DNA of 51,473 nucleotides, from positions 1 through 51,473 of the forward strand of contig JAYZBC010000095.1 of assembly GCA_036339375.1 (NCBI GenBank), given 5' to 3'. Position 1 is the stretch's first letter. Each line of letters opens with the position of its first letter. The stretch comes from JAYZBC01 sp036339375 (GTDB lineage Bacteria; Pseudomonadota; Alphaproteobacteria; MPNO01; UBA2964). The translations under genes were made by a program, and so were the position numbers. Positions 43,930 to 51,473 of this stretch are shown piece after piece. The notes beneath the pieces were generated by a model, which was given only the letters and a program-made list of their open reading frames with translations, was not told where the DNA came from and did not search any database.

Positions 43930-45252
43930 TCAGAGCTTAGGTCTTACAACAGCTCGTCCAATACTGTGATAAGTAATACCTGTTCTTTTCATCTCTTCAA
44001 GGTCATAAATATTCCTTAAATCAACAATAATTGGTTGCCTCAAAAGCTGTTTAACCCTGTCAAAATCCAGTGCACGGAATGCATTCCATTCAGTGATGAT
44101 TACAAGTACATCCGCTTCATTCATGGTTTCATAAGGGTTATTACAAAACTCCACATCTTCAAAAAATGAAGCAGCTTTTTGCATGCCCTGAGGATCATAG
44201 GCTCTAACTTTTGCGCCCTCGTTTTGAAGGCCTGGAACAATAACAAGACTTGGGCTTTCACGCATGTCGTCAGTATTGGGTTTAAAAGTTAGTCCCAAAA
44301 CTGCAATCGTTTTCCCTTTCACTGTTCCACCGCAAGCCTTATTTATTTTTTCTACCATTTGGATCTTACGTTGGTTATTTTTTTTAACAACTGCCTCAAC
44401 AATTTGTATGGGAGCTTTAGCGTCTTTGGCAGTATTCACCAACTCTAGGGTATCTTTTGGAAAACATGACCCACCAAAACCTGGGCCAGCATGTAAAAAC
44501 TTAGCCCCAATTCGACCATCCAATCCAATGCCCTTTGCTACATCCTGTACATTGGCGCCCATTTTTTCGCACAGGTCAGAAATTTCGTTTATAAATGTTA
44601 TTTTCGTGGCAAGGTAAGTATTTGCAGCATATTTTATGAGTTCGGCAGTTTCGAGATTAGTCTGAATTATTGGTGTTTCGAGTAAAAATAAAGGACGATA
44701 TAGTTCACTCAGAACGTCAGCCGCTCGCTTTGTCTCTGTCCCTATCACCACCCGATCTGGTCTCATAAAATCCTCAATCGCCGCACCCTGACGCAAAAAC
44801 TCAGGATTAGAAGCAATGTCAAAGTCAAGTTTTGGCCGCTTTTTGCTTATAAGGTGTTTAACCTGTCGACCTGTACCAACAGGCACAGTTGATTTTGTAA
44901 CAATTACTTTGTAGCTATCTAAAACTTCAGAAACCTCTTCTGCGGCATTATAAACGTAGGACAAATCTGCATGGCCATCACCTCCCCTACTTGGAGTGCC
45001 AACCGCGATAAAAACAGCGTCAGCTCCCTCAATGGCAAATTCTAAATTAGTAGAAAACTTCAAACGGCCTGCAGCAATATTATTTTTTAGTAAGCCTTCT
45101 AAACCAGGTTCAAATATGGGGCATACACCATTTTGTAACTGATTTATTTTTTCTTTTTCTTTATCTACGCATACTACTTCTATTCCGAATTCGGAAAAAC
45201 ACACTCCGGAAACAAGCCCAACATAGCCTGAACCTATTATACCGACCTTCAT
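43930..45252 (-). CDS. ugd: UDP-glucose 6-dehydrogenase
   Basis: Oxidises UDP-glucose to UDP-glucuronate with two NAD+. The 440 residues start with the Rossmann motif GIIGSGYVGLVSG. STVPVGTG, NPEFLRQGAAIEDF and ELIKYAANTYLATKITFINE follow. The catalytic cysteine lies in GPGFGGSCFPKD (near 260), and the C-terminal domain has GLTFKPNTDDMRESPS. The product feeds acidic surface polysaccharide. It lies 31 bases downstream of galU in a three-gene sugar-nucleotide operon. Confidence 0.96.
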   Translation of the reverse strand: MKVGIIGSGYVGLVSGVCFSEFGIEVVCVDKEKEKINQLQNGVCPIFEPGLEGLLKNNIAAGRLKFSTNLEFAIEGADAVFIAVGTPSRGGDGHADLSYVYNAAEEVSEVLDSYKVIVTKSTVPVGTGRQVKHLISKKRPKLDFDIASNPEFLRQGAAIEDFMRPDRVVIGTETKRAADVLSELYRPLFLLETPIIQTNLETAELIKYAANTYLATKITFINEISDLCEKMGANVQDVAKGIGLDGRIGAKFLHAGPGFGGSCFPKDTLELVNTAKDAKAPIQIVEAVVKKNNQRKIQMVEKINKACGGTVKGKTIAVLGLTFKPNTDDMRESPSLVIVPGLQNEGAKVRAYDPQGMQKAASFFEDVEFCNNPYETMNEADVLVIITEWNAFRALDFDRVKQLLRQPIIVDLRNIYDLEEMKRTGITYHSIGRAVVRPKL

Positions 45253-45283
45253 CTTCCTCTATCCATGGAGAGCCAACCAGCCA

Positions 45284-46177
45284 TTAAATTTCATGTTCTA
45301 TCAATTTAATATAACGTTTAATTAAAGACGATACTTCCTCAGACAAATCTTCCCGCGTTAACGCCACTGCCAAATTGGCTTCCAAAAATTCCACTCTATC
45401 TCCACAGTCAAACCGCTTTCCCTGAAAACGCAGTCCGTGAAAAGGTGCCCCACCAATCATCCTGCCTATGGCATCAGTAAGCTGAATTTCTTTGTCTGCA
45501 CCTACCACTTTTTTGTCAAGATAAGAAAAAACTTCGGGATGCAAAATGTACCTCCCAATTACAGCTAACCTTGACTTTGCTTCTTCTGGAAGGGGTTTTT
45601 CAACTAGACCAGCTATTTTTACCAAGGGACCTTCTTCTTCTCCTTCCACCTCTAATATTCCGTATCTTCTTGTGTGGTCCAATGGCACTTCCATTGTTGC
45701 TACGATATTTCCTTTTGTGTGATCAAATACATCTATCATTTGTTTCAAACAAGCCGGTTCAGCCATCACAAAATCATCTGCTAACAGTACCGCGAATGGT
45801 TCATTTCCTACCAAATCACGTGCACACCACACCGCATGCCCCAATCCTAAAGGCCATTGCTGTCTAATATAAACGACCTGCCCGGGAACTAATTTGGTTG
45901 AACCAAAATTTAATGCTTCTTCAGTCTTCCCCTTACTAGCGAGAAAATTTTGTAATTCAAAATTATTATCAAAATGATCTTCAATGGCCCCTTTGCCCCT
46001 CCCGGTTACAAAAATAAACTCTTCAATTCCCGCAGCCATAGCTTCCTCTACTGCATACTGGATCAAGGGCTTATCAACAACTGGCAACATTTCTTTAGGG
46101 ATTGATTTGGTAGCAGGTAAAAACCTAGTGCCCATTCCCCCTACGGGAAATACCGCCTTGCGAACGCGTTGCACCAT
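45284..46177 (-). CDS. galU: UTP-glucose-1-phosphate uridylyltransferase
   Basis: Makes UDP-glucose from Glc-1-P and UTP. The 297-residue protein opens with VRKAVFPVGGMGTRFLPATK and KEMLPVVDKPLIQYAVEEA. The active site continues through QQWPLGLGHAVWCA, LLADDFV, GLVEKP and GRYILHPEVF. The length is normal for bacterial GalU. It heads the galU-ugd-mutase cluster and lies 122 bases after the DnaJ-domain gene. That gap is AT-rich and probably carries a promoter. Confidence 0.96.
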   Translation of the reverse strand: MVQRVRKAVFPVGGMGTRFLPATKSIPKEMLPVVDKPLIQYAVEEAMAAGIEEFIFVTGRGKGAIEDHFDNNFELQNFLASKGKTEEALNFGSTKLVPGQVVYIRQQWPLGLGHAVWCARDLVGNEPFAVLLADDFVMAEPACLKQMIDVFDHTKGNIVATMEVPLDHTRRYGILEVEGEEEGPLVKIAGLVEKPLPEEAKSRLAVIGRYILHPEVFSYLDKKVVGADKEIQLTDAIGRMIGGAPFHGLRFQGKRFDCGDRVEFLEANLAVALTREDLSEEVSSLIKRYIKLIEHEI

Positions 46178-46299
46178 AAATAATTCCTCTTGAACGCTTC
46201 AATACAATAAAACGTTTATTTTAGAAGCAAATTCTGGCACGGAACTAAGTAAGATGGCAAGAAAACTGCCGTCATAAGTTAAACTGTAAGAAAAAACAT

Positions 46300-47004
46300 T
46301 TATCTGTCTAACAAAAGCTCCTTAGCCTGATTTAATTTGGAGGCAAGATAATTTGATCCTCCCTGATCTGGGTGAATTTTTTTCATTAACGCGTGATGTG
46401 CTCGCTTAATCTCGTCATCACTTGCATTAGTCGAAACACCAAGAATTTTGTATGCTTCCTCTCGGGTCATTCCCTCGCCCCAAGGGGTGTTCGGTTTGCT
46501 TGACTCTTTGTTATCTCCGTTCCGCCAGTTACCACCGTGCGCCCGGTCCAGATAGGCTTCTAAAACTTGTGTGGATTGTTCATCATTTACACGACATTCC
46601 TGAAGCAATTCTGTTAATTCAGACTCCCGAAGTTCTGACAGACGTTTGCCTTTGAATTTTCCTTCCAAAATTGTGCCGTCTAAAATTCCACTATCATGAT
46701 CAAGGTTCATGCGTAAAAATTTGGTTTCTATGCCAGTTGCTTGCCCCGGGCTTGGCCCCTTGAGATTTTGAAAAAATTGTTTTGCTGCTCGCCAACGCAA
46801 AATCATTGGCAACAAAACAGCAAGAACAAAAATTATTGCGCCAATTCCTCTCGAGGCTACCATATAAACGGTAATTCCAACCAATGCTGTTACAATTACG
46901 CCCAATAAAATTTTAGCTGCACGACGTGGGTCAAGCCCTACCAATCCTCGAACTATTAGGACAAGGCCAACGAAAATTGCAATTCCAAGAATGAGCCAAG
47001 GCAT
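46300..47004 (-). CDS. Membrane-anchored J-domain protein (TerB/DnaJ-like)
   Basis: A 234-residue protein with two or three N-terminal membrane helices (about 1-20, 30-50, 53-70), a middle region with acidic and hydrophobic helices (KGKRLSELRESELTELLQEC) and a C-terminal J-domain (about 180-234, EAYKILGVSTNASDDEIKRA with HPD in KKIHPDQGG). The arrangement resembles alphaproteobacterial DnaJ-domain proteins related to Tim14/Pam18, which stimulate DnaK at a membrane. A specific client is unknown. It starts 26 bases after the VWA-domain gene stop on the same strand, so the two probably act together. Confidence 0.88.
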   Translation of the reverse strand: MPWLILGIAIFVGLVLIVRGLVGLDPRRAAKILLGVIVTALVGITVYMVASRGIGAIIFVLAVLLPMILRWRAAKQFFQNLKGPSPGQATGIETKFLRMNLDHDSGILDGTILEGKFKGKRLSELRESELTELLQECRVNDEQSTQVLEAYLDRAHGGNWRNGDNKESSKPNTPWGEGMTREEAYKILGVSTNASDDEIKRAHHALMKKIHPDQGGSNYLASKLNQAKELLLDR

Positions 47005-47030
47005 CTAATCGTTCAAATTCATATTCAACT

Positions 47031-47756
47031 TTATGGTTTTACCTGAGAAGTAATCTGGGCAACAGTTTCCCCTGCACTCTTTCCATAAACCTCTAAGGCG
47101 GGCAACCCTCCTGCGGCAAAAACAGCTACTGCAGCAAGGAGATCTTTCAGCTGGCTAGCTGATGAAGAATTAAAATGGCAATGGGCTCCACTGGTTAAAA
47201 GAGCGAACTGTTTAAAAGCTTGCATCGCAACCGGATCATTGCCTTCTTGAAAGACAAACATTGGAACACCCAGAACACCTAATTCTCCAGCCGAATGACA
47301 AAGGTCATCGACATTTTCTTCCATAGAATCTCCTACATAAACGAGTGCATTCACTTTTCGAGCTCCCGTTTCTTTTATGGCGTGCTTAAGTATTTTTAAA
47401 ATTTGAGTCCTTCCTCCTCTACAATTAACTGAAGTCATACGTTTTACTAGTTCCTCAGAGGATGCCATCCAGGAGCTCGTTTTGCATTCACCAAAACCCC
47501 TAAAAAAGACTAACTGTACCTCTAACCCCCCTAAACCTTGTGTTGCCAAAAACATTTCACCTTGAATATGACAAGCCTGATCCCACGTAGGTTCACGGCT
47601 CGCAGTAGCATCCATCGCAAACATGAGACGACCGCTACCTTGCGATGTTTTTAGGGACGGCATCTGTGCAAGTTTGTTTAAGAAATCTGTAACATCTTGC
47701 GAACCCACTTTTTCCGGCAAATTCTTTTTATCAACTGTCACAATTTTGTTTTCCAT
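47031..47756 (-). CDS. VWA domain protein of unknown function
   Basis: A 241-residue cytosolic-looking protein with a von Willebrand factor A fold. The MIDAS-like start is FAMDATASREPTWD; a SVNCRGGRTQILKIL threonine segment and VYVGDSMEENVDDL follow, so the metal-binding residues (D, S/T, T, D) are plausible. There is no signal peptide or membrane segment. Its function is not known; paired VWA/J-domain genes occur in alphaproteobacteria, from memory. A 234-base gap upstream (47757-47990) is AT-rich and shows no other gene. Confidence 0.82.
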   Translation of the reverse strand: MENKIVTVDKKNLPEKVGSQDVTDFLNKLAQMPSLKTSQGSGRLMFAMDATASREPTWDQACHIQGEMFLATQGLGGLEVQLVFFRGFGECKTSSWMASSEELVKRMTSVNCRGGRTQILKILKHAIKETGARKVNALVYVGDSMEENVDDLCHSAGELGVLGVPMFVFQEGNDPVAMQAFKQFALLTSGAHCHFNSSSASQLKDLLAAVAVFAAGGLPALEVYGKSAGETVAQITSQVKP

Positions 47757-47990
47757 TAAATAGAATTTTTAAAAAATAAGTATCAAACCTATCCATGCTA
47801 ACCGCTTTAGCTATTTCCTATAAAACATTTTATATATATTTAAAATTTTCAATCAAAAGCTAAATTTACAAGTTGATTTCAACCTTATTTCAATTTCAAA
47901 CATGAGACTACTAGTTACAATAATAGCCATTCTTCAGCAAAAGACCTTAAAAATTAATTCTTTTAGTAAAGAAAATAGTCAAAAAAAATT

Positions 47991-48971
47991 TTAAATAGTT
48001 ATCCTTACCCCTAGTTCAGCACTTTTAATAATTCCTTCGAGAACGGAAATACCATGAATCATTTCGTCGGTAGATATACGATAAGTAGCATTTCCTATTA
48101 CAGATAAAGCAAATTCGTTAAGTTCACTCGCAATTGAATCGGCATGAGGATAATCTTCTCCAGAAAAAACTAAATCTTCTGGTTCTTCATTATTTTTACA
48201 AACTGTTAACGTTTTATTATCTCGCATTTCTGCCCATCCTTTGGACCCGATGACACGGACATGCCATAACCTTGCAGTGGAAGCGAGTGTTACTAAAGTT
48301 CCTGTCATTCCTTTTTCAAAACGAACCAATACAGCAGTGGTGTCATCAATATCAAAACCAATAGCGCGACGATCACTATGTGCATCCACTTTCGTAATTT
48401 TACCTCCTAAATGGATCATACAATCAAGCGCGTGAATACCAAGTGAGGTCATGCCACCTGCAGGACTTTCTTTTCGCGCGTCACGCCAAGCACCGACAGC
48501 TGCACCTAAATCCGAAGACTGGTTACCGTCAATATGCAACAATGTCCCTAGCTTGTTGGTTTCAATCATTTGCATAAGTGCTTCAGTGTTTTTCATAAAA
48601 CGCCTGTTGTGTCCTAGCGCCAATTGCACATTTGCTTTCCGACAAGACTCTACCACACGCTCCGCACTCTTTTTGTTTAAAGTTAGTGGTTTTTCCGCAA
48701 AAATGTGTTTTCCAGCTTCGGCAGCACGTATAATTTGTTCTTCGTGTTGAGTATGGGGCGTTGCAAGGACTATTGCATCAATCTCTTTATTATTGAGTAA
48801 TTCATCATAATCATCACACAACTGAATACCCTGTTCAGAACAAAATTTTACCGCTTTTGATTTGGTCCGTGTTAGACCTGAAATATAGCGAAGATTAGGG
48901 CTTATACCCTGTACAGAGGTGACTAAAACCTGACCCCATCTTCCAATACCAACGATTGCAACATTCAACAT
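47991..48971 (-). CDS. Gfo/Idh/MocA family oxidoreductase
   Basis: A 326-residue NAD(P)-dependent sugar or cyclitol dehydrogenase. The Rossmann motif is VGIGRWGQVL, then AIVLATPHTQHEEQ and the characteristic AGKHIFAEKPLTLN with the conserved EKP lysine; the histidine of GIHALDCMIHLGG is in the catalytic position. The substrate is unknown. It starts 129 bases from the divergent double-VOC gene, in a small cluster with an MFS transporter and an aldehyde dehydrogenase that looks catabolic. The ATG is at 48971. Confidence 0.9.
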   Translation of the reverse strand: MLNVAIVGIGRWGQVLVTSVQGISPNLRYISGLTRTKSKAVKFCSEQGIQLCDDYDELLNNKEIDAIVLATPHTQHEEQIIRAAEAGKHIFAEKPLTLNKKSAERVVESCRKANVQLALGHNRRFMKNTEALMQMIETNKLGTLLHIDGNQSSDLGAAVGAWRDARKESPAGGMTSLGIHALDCMIHLGGKITKVDAHSDRRAIGFDIDDTTAVLVRFEKGMTGTLVTLASTARLWHVRVIGSKGWAEMRDNKTLTVCKNNEEPEDLVFSGEDYPHADSIASELNEFALSVIGNATYRISTDEMIHGISVLEGIIKSAELGVRITI

Positions 48972-49099
48972 TTTGATAATCCTAGGTTTTGCATATATTA
49001 TATAAGTGTGCCGTCTCTAAATTTCGATCGCAAGACCTAAGCCCATTGCAGACCATCATTTATTGGCTCACAATTGCTCAAAAATTTGAAGGGAAAGTC

Positions 49100-49906
49100 A
49101 TGTCTGCTAAATTAAATCATTTAGCGATTACTACTGACAAATACGCCGTCTTAGGTATGTTTTATCGTGCCTATTTTAATTTGACCGTGTCAGGTGTGAT
49201 TGAAAGAGAACAAAATGCTATCTCGGTAGGTGATGGTTACGTTGGCATAACCCTAATACCACGAGCGCCGGGAAGGCGAGCGGGAATAGATCATTTTGGC
49301 ATTGAGGTTGATGATTTTGAAGCATGTCGTGCCTTGATTAACGAGCGTTACCCAGACATAGAGGTAGTCGAGCGCCCTAGTGGAAGACCTTTTGCTAGCT
49401 TTAGCACACACGATCCCGCGGGAAATTATTTTGATCTTTCGCAAGTAGGACATAAAAACCGGTCTGAAGTTTATGCTATGGAGGATTGGAGCCAAGAAAT
49501 TACACTGAGTCATTTTGCTATTCGTGTTAGAGAAGCCGACCGAATTGCAGGGTTTTATGGCGAGATATTTGGCTTGGAGCCACAAAATGACCCGGGTGAA
49601 GATGGTGGATTTCGATTTACTGATGGTCGCGTAACAATGTCAATTTTACCTTGGAAAATTTCAAATTTTGATGGTAGTGGTATTGAACAACCCGCAATGG
49701 ACCATATCGGGTTTCAAGTACCAAACTTAGGTGAATTTATTAACAAAGTAGAAGACTTAAAAACCCGAAATCCACAAATTGCTCCACGTGATATCAGTTT
49801 CAATAAAGAAGGTGAAGCCCGCCTCGCTCTCCATAAACGCTGTCCTTACGGAAGTTTTTCCATAGCTGATCCTGATGGAAATTTGATCGATGTAGCCCAA
49901 GCTTAG
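49100..49906 (+). CDS. Double VOC-domain protein (glyoxalase/dioxygenase superfamily)
   Basis: A 268-residue protein with two vicinal-oxygen-chelate modules. The first begins LNHLAITTDKYAVLGMFYRA (about 5-120) and the second ITLSHFAIRVREADRIAGFY (about 130-265), with EIFGLE, MDHIGFQVPN and DPDGNLIDVAQ. Metal-ligand histidines and acidic residues are partly retained. Extradiol dioxygenase or isomerase activity is possible, but no substrate can be named. The ATG at 49100 has GGGAAAG just before it; upstream in-frame starts to 48989 add residues without homology. The MFS gene follows after 13 bases. Confidence 0.85.
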   Translation: MSAKLNHLAITTDKYAVLGMFYRAYFNLTVSGVIEREQNAISVGDGYVGITLIPRAPGRRAGIDHFGIEVDDFEACRALINERYPDIEVVERPSGRPFASFSTHDPAGNYFDLSQVGHKNRSEVYAMEDWSQEITLSHFAIRVREADRIAGFYGEIFGLEPQNDPGEDGGFRFTDGRVTMSILPWKISNFDGSGIEQPAMDHIGFQVPNLGEFINKVEDLKTRNPQIAPRDISFNKEGEARLALHKRCPYGSFSIADPDGNLIDVAQA

Positions 49907-49919
49907 CCAGCAATCTTGA

Positions 49920-51200
49920 ATGTCAGAACGTAATCCTACAGAAAAAGGGGCATCAGAAACACTTCAATCCTTTGCAGCCCTTCGTCACCCCGGCGCTCGA
50001 ATCTATTTGATTGGATCTTGCCTAGCCATGATGGCCGATAGTATCGAGCACGTTATCAGTTACTGGATAATGTATGAAAAATTTAAATCGCCGGAACTAG
50101 GGGGATTTGCAATAATTTCACACTGGGTCCCCTTCTTGCTCTTTTCATTTTGGGCGGGATCATTAGCTGACCGATTTGATCCAAGGCGGGTAATACAGTG
50201 GGGTATGTGCTTGTTTATGGTAGCCTCTTTTGGTTGGGGTTACTTCTTTTTCACCGATTCACTCGAAAAGTGGCACGCAGTTATTTTGTTAATCATTCAC
50301 GGGATGGCTGGCGTTTTATGGGGGCCTGCTGCACAGCTTTTCGTGCACAGCATGGTGGGGGGTCAACAACTCCAAAGCGCTATTCGAATGATGGCTTCAG
50401 CCCGTATGTTAGGTTTTTTGTTGGGGCCAGCTATTGGTGGCGGTATGATGCTGGTTTTTGGCCCATCAGTAGCTATTATTTTAAATGTGTTTATCTACGT
50501 ACCCTTATTGGTTTGGCTTTGGAAGGCGCCATATGGGCCAAAGTTTCAAGACGAACCGAAACCGCCACCGCGCCGAGCTATCAACAATTTCACAGACACT
50601 TTTAAAATAATTAGAGAACTATCGACGGTTCCAATAGTCTTTTCCATGACAATTCTAGCGGGTATTGCAGCAATGATTGTAGGCAACGCGCATCAGGCTC
50701 AAATGCCAGAATTTGCTTATGATTTTGGGTTTCAAGATACCAATATACGCTACAGTTTTTTGTTAGCTGCGGCTGCAACAGGTGCTGTTACAGCAGGGAT
50801 CGTACTCGAAAGCAAAAGTTTGCTTCCAGCAAGCGTCCGAACCTCTTTTTTCCTAGCACTGATTTGGTGTACTGCTATTGGAGGTTTTGCAATAACACCT
50901 AACTTTTATGTAGGCTTATTTTTGCTTTTTTTAGCGGGATTTTTTGATCTCGCCTTTAACTCGATGACACGCACACTAGCCCAGATCCACGCTCCAGAGG
51001 AATTAAGAGGACGCGCTGTGGGACTTTACAACATGGCAAGCCTTGGAATGCGTACCTTTAGCGGTTTTACAGTGGGAATTGGCGGTGGGTTTATTGGCAT
51101 TCACTGGTCCCTTGGAATTAGTGCATGCATTTTGTTTATTACCGTTCTAATTCTATATATTTATTATTCGAAAAAAATACCTAGTACTGGCACAGCATAA
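49920..51200 (+). CDS. Major facilitator superfamily transporter
   Basis: A 426-residue membrane protein with about 12 hydrophobic helices. A short cytoplasmic start precedes helix 1. The loop 2-3 signature is WAGSLADRFDPRRVIQ, close to the MFS motif A G-x-x-x-D-R. A second, weaker copy lies in ELRGRAVGLYN. The similarity is to the EntS/MFS_3 group of exporters, but the substrate is unknown. It starts 13 bases after the VOC gene and is probably co-transcribed with it. It converges with the aldehyde dehydrogenase gene, leaving 60 bases without a clear terminator. Confidence 0.88.
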   Translation: MSERNPTEKGASETLQSFAALRHPGARIYLIGSCLAMMADSIEHVISYWIMYEKFKSPELGGFAIISHWVPFLLFSFWAGSLADRFDPRRVIQWGMCLFMVASFGWGYFFFTDSLEKWHAVILLIIHGMAGVLWGPAAQLFVHSMVGGQQLQSAIRMMASARMLGFLLGPAIGGGMMLVFGPSVAIILNVFIYVPLLVWLWKAPYGPKFQDEPKPPPRRAINNFTDTFKIIRELSTVPIVFSMTILAGIAAMIVGNAHQAQMPEFAYDFGFQDTNIRYSFLLAAAATGAVTAGIVLESKSLLPASVRTSFFLALIWCTAIGGFAITPNFYVGLFLLFLAGFFDLAFNSMTRTLAQIHAPEELRGRAVGLYNMASLGMRTFSGFTVGIGGGFIGIHWSLGISACILFITVLILYIYYSKKIPSTGTA

Positions 51201-51260
51201 TTTAAAAATTTTCGGGCTGTTAATTTTAAATGTTTAGTTTTGCATCAAAAATTTATTCGG

Positions 51261-51473
51261 CTAACCTTCACTCTTTTCCCGTGTTACAACCATGTCATAC
51301 CACGGTTTTTTGTCCCTCGTCTTCGCATCATCAACATATAGCGTCTTAAGTTCTGTGTATTCGTTCAGACCCTCATCGCCAAATTCGCGACCAATACCAG
51401 ATTGTTTATAACCCCCAAACGGAGACCTTTCGGAAAGCATATGCCACTCATTAATCCAAATAGTTCCCGAACG
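51261..51473 (-). CDS. Aldehyde dehydrogenase, C-terminal fragment at window edge
   Basis: The last 70 codons of an aldehyde dehydrogenase run from the right edge to a stop at 51261. The frame shows TIWINEWHMLSERSPFGGYK and QSGIGREFGDEGLNEYTELK, then TLYVDDAKTRDKK. The PFGGYKxSGIGREFG motif is highly characteristic of the C-terminal oligomerisation part of NAD(P)-dependent aldehyde dehydrogenases. WHMLS replaces the more usual hydroxy/betaine-type residues at that point, so the specific enzyme cannot be named. It would belong to the catabolic-looking cluster at 48-51.5 kb. Confidence 0.93.
   Translation of the reverse strand, partial: RSGTIWINEWHMLSERSPFGGYKQSGIGREFGDEGLNEYTELKTLYVDDAKTRDKKPWYDMVVTREKSEG

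Noticed and set aside
1..51473. CRISPR arrays, rRNA genes, prophage, toxin-antitoxin pairs or defence genes.
   Set aside because: No regularly spaced repeats or characteristic proteins were seen on either strand.

Overview
This window is a stretch of a bacterial chromosome that is AT-rich by eye. It is almost certainly from an alphaproteobacterium. The markers are an NDUFA12-type complex I accessory subunit next to an MCE (MlaD) protein and a DUF2155 protein, an aroQ-accB-accC-aat operon, a group IV ornithine decarboxylase, an RNase E with the alphaproteobacterial type of C-terminus, and an elongator tRNA-Met of alphaproteobacterial type. High A+T, tight operons with overlapping starts and stops, and mostly housekeeping content suggest a compact genome, perhaps a marine Rhodospirillales-like lineage. 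That placement is inference and rests on no database search. Two decaying genes (a dsbA and a YciI family gene) show that gene loss is still under way.

Layout. 1-3.7 kb: the first codons of a putative polysaccharide deacetylase at the left edge, tRNA-Met, then a sulfur-handling block on the minus strand (Rrf2/IscR-like regulator, cysteine desulfurase, adrenodoxin-type ferredoxin, mnmA tRNA thiolase). 3.8-14.3 kb: an alpha/beta hydrolase, anmK, a TauD/TfdA-like dioxygenase, tyrS, a large AsmA/DUF3971 protein and glnE. 14.3-15.9 kb: a broken YciI family gene and a Y1-type (RAYT-like) transposase, the only mobile-element gene seen. 15.9-21.1 kb: a minus-strand run amiC-mrcA-prfB-bolA, in which prfB keeps the RF2 programmed +1 frameshift. 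21.1-29.5 kb: rne with a roughly 450-base leader, an aminotransferase and a gamma-glutamyltranspeptidase-like lipoprotein, a divergent M48 metalloprotease, a dsbA pseudogene and a zeta-class GST (maiA-like). 29.5-36 kb: ornithine decarboxylase, the aroQ-accB-accC-aat operon, and the convergent NDUFA12-mlaD-methyltransferase-DUF2155 operon. 36-42.5 kb: a structured intergenic region, a RidA family gene, a FemAB-like (DUF482) gene, clpS-clpA and a D,D-carboxypeptidase with a SPOR domain. 42.5-47.8 kb: a sugar-nucleotide operon (galU, ugd, phosphohexomutase) behind a DnaJ/VWA pair. 48-51.5 kb: an accessory catabolic-looking set (Gfo/Idh/MocA oxidoreductase, double-VOC protein, MFS transporter, and the C-terminus of an aldehyde dehydrogenase).

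The genes cover envelope building and recycling (PBP1A, AmiC, AnmK, D,D-carboxypeptidase, MlaD, AsmA-like), translation and protein quality control (TyrS, RF2, MnmA, Aat, ClpSA), nitrogen control (GlnE) and fatty acid initiation (AccBC). Aat and ClpS-ClpA together are a nearly complete leucine-type N-degron pathway. I see no CRISPR array, rRNA, prophage or defence island. I do not see a convincing new multi-gene system. The best leads are the two perfect palindromes and the adjacent hairpin-bounded element between NDUFA12 and the RidA gene, a possible RBS-masking switch in the rne leader, a cysteine-poor IscR-like regulator, and the two pseudogenes.
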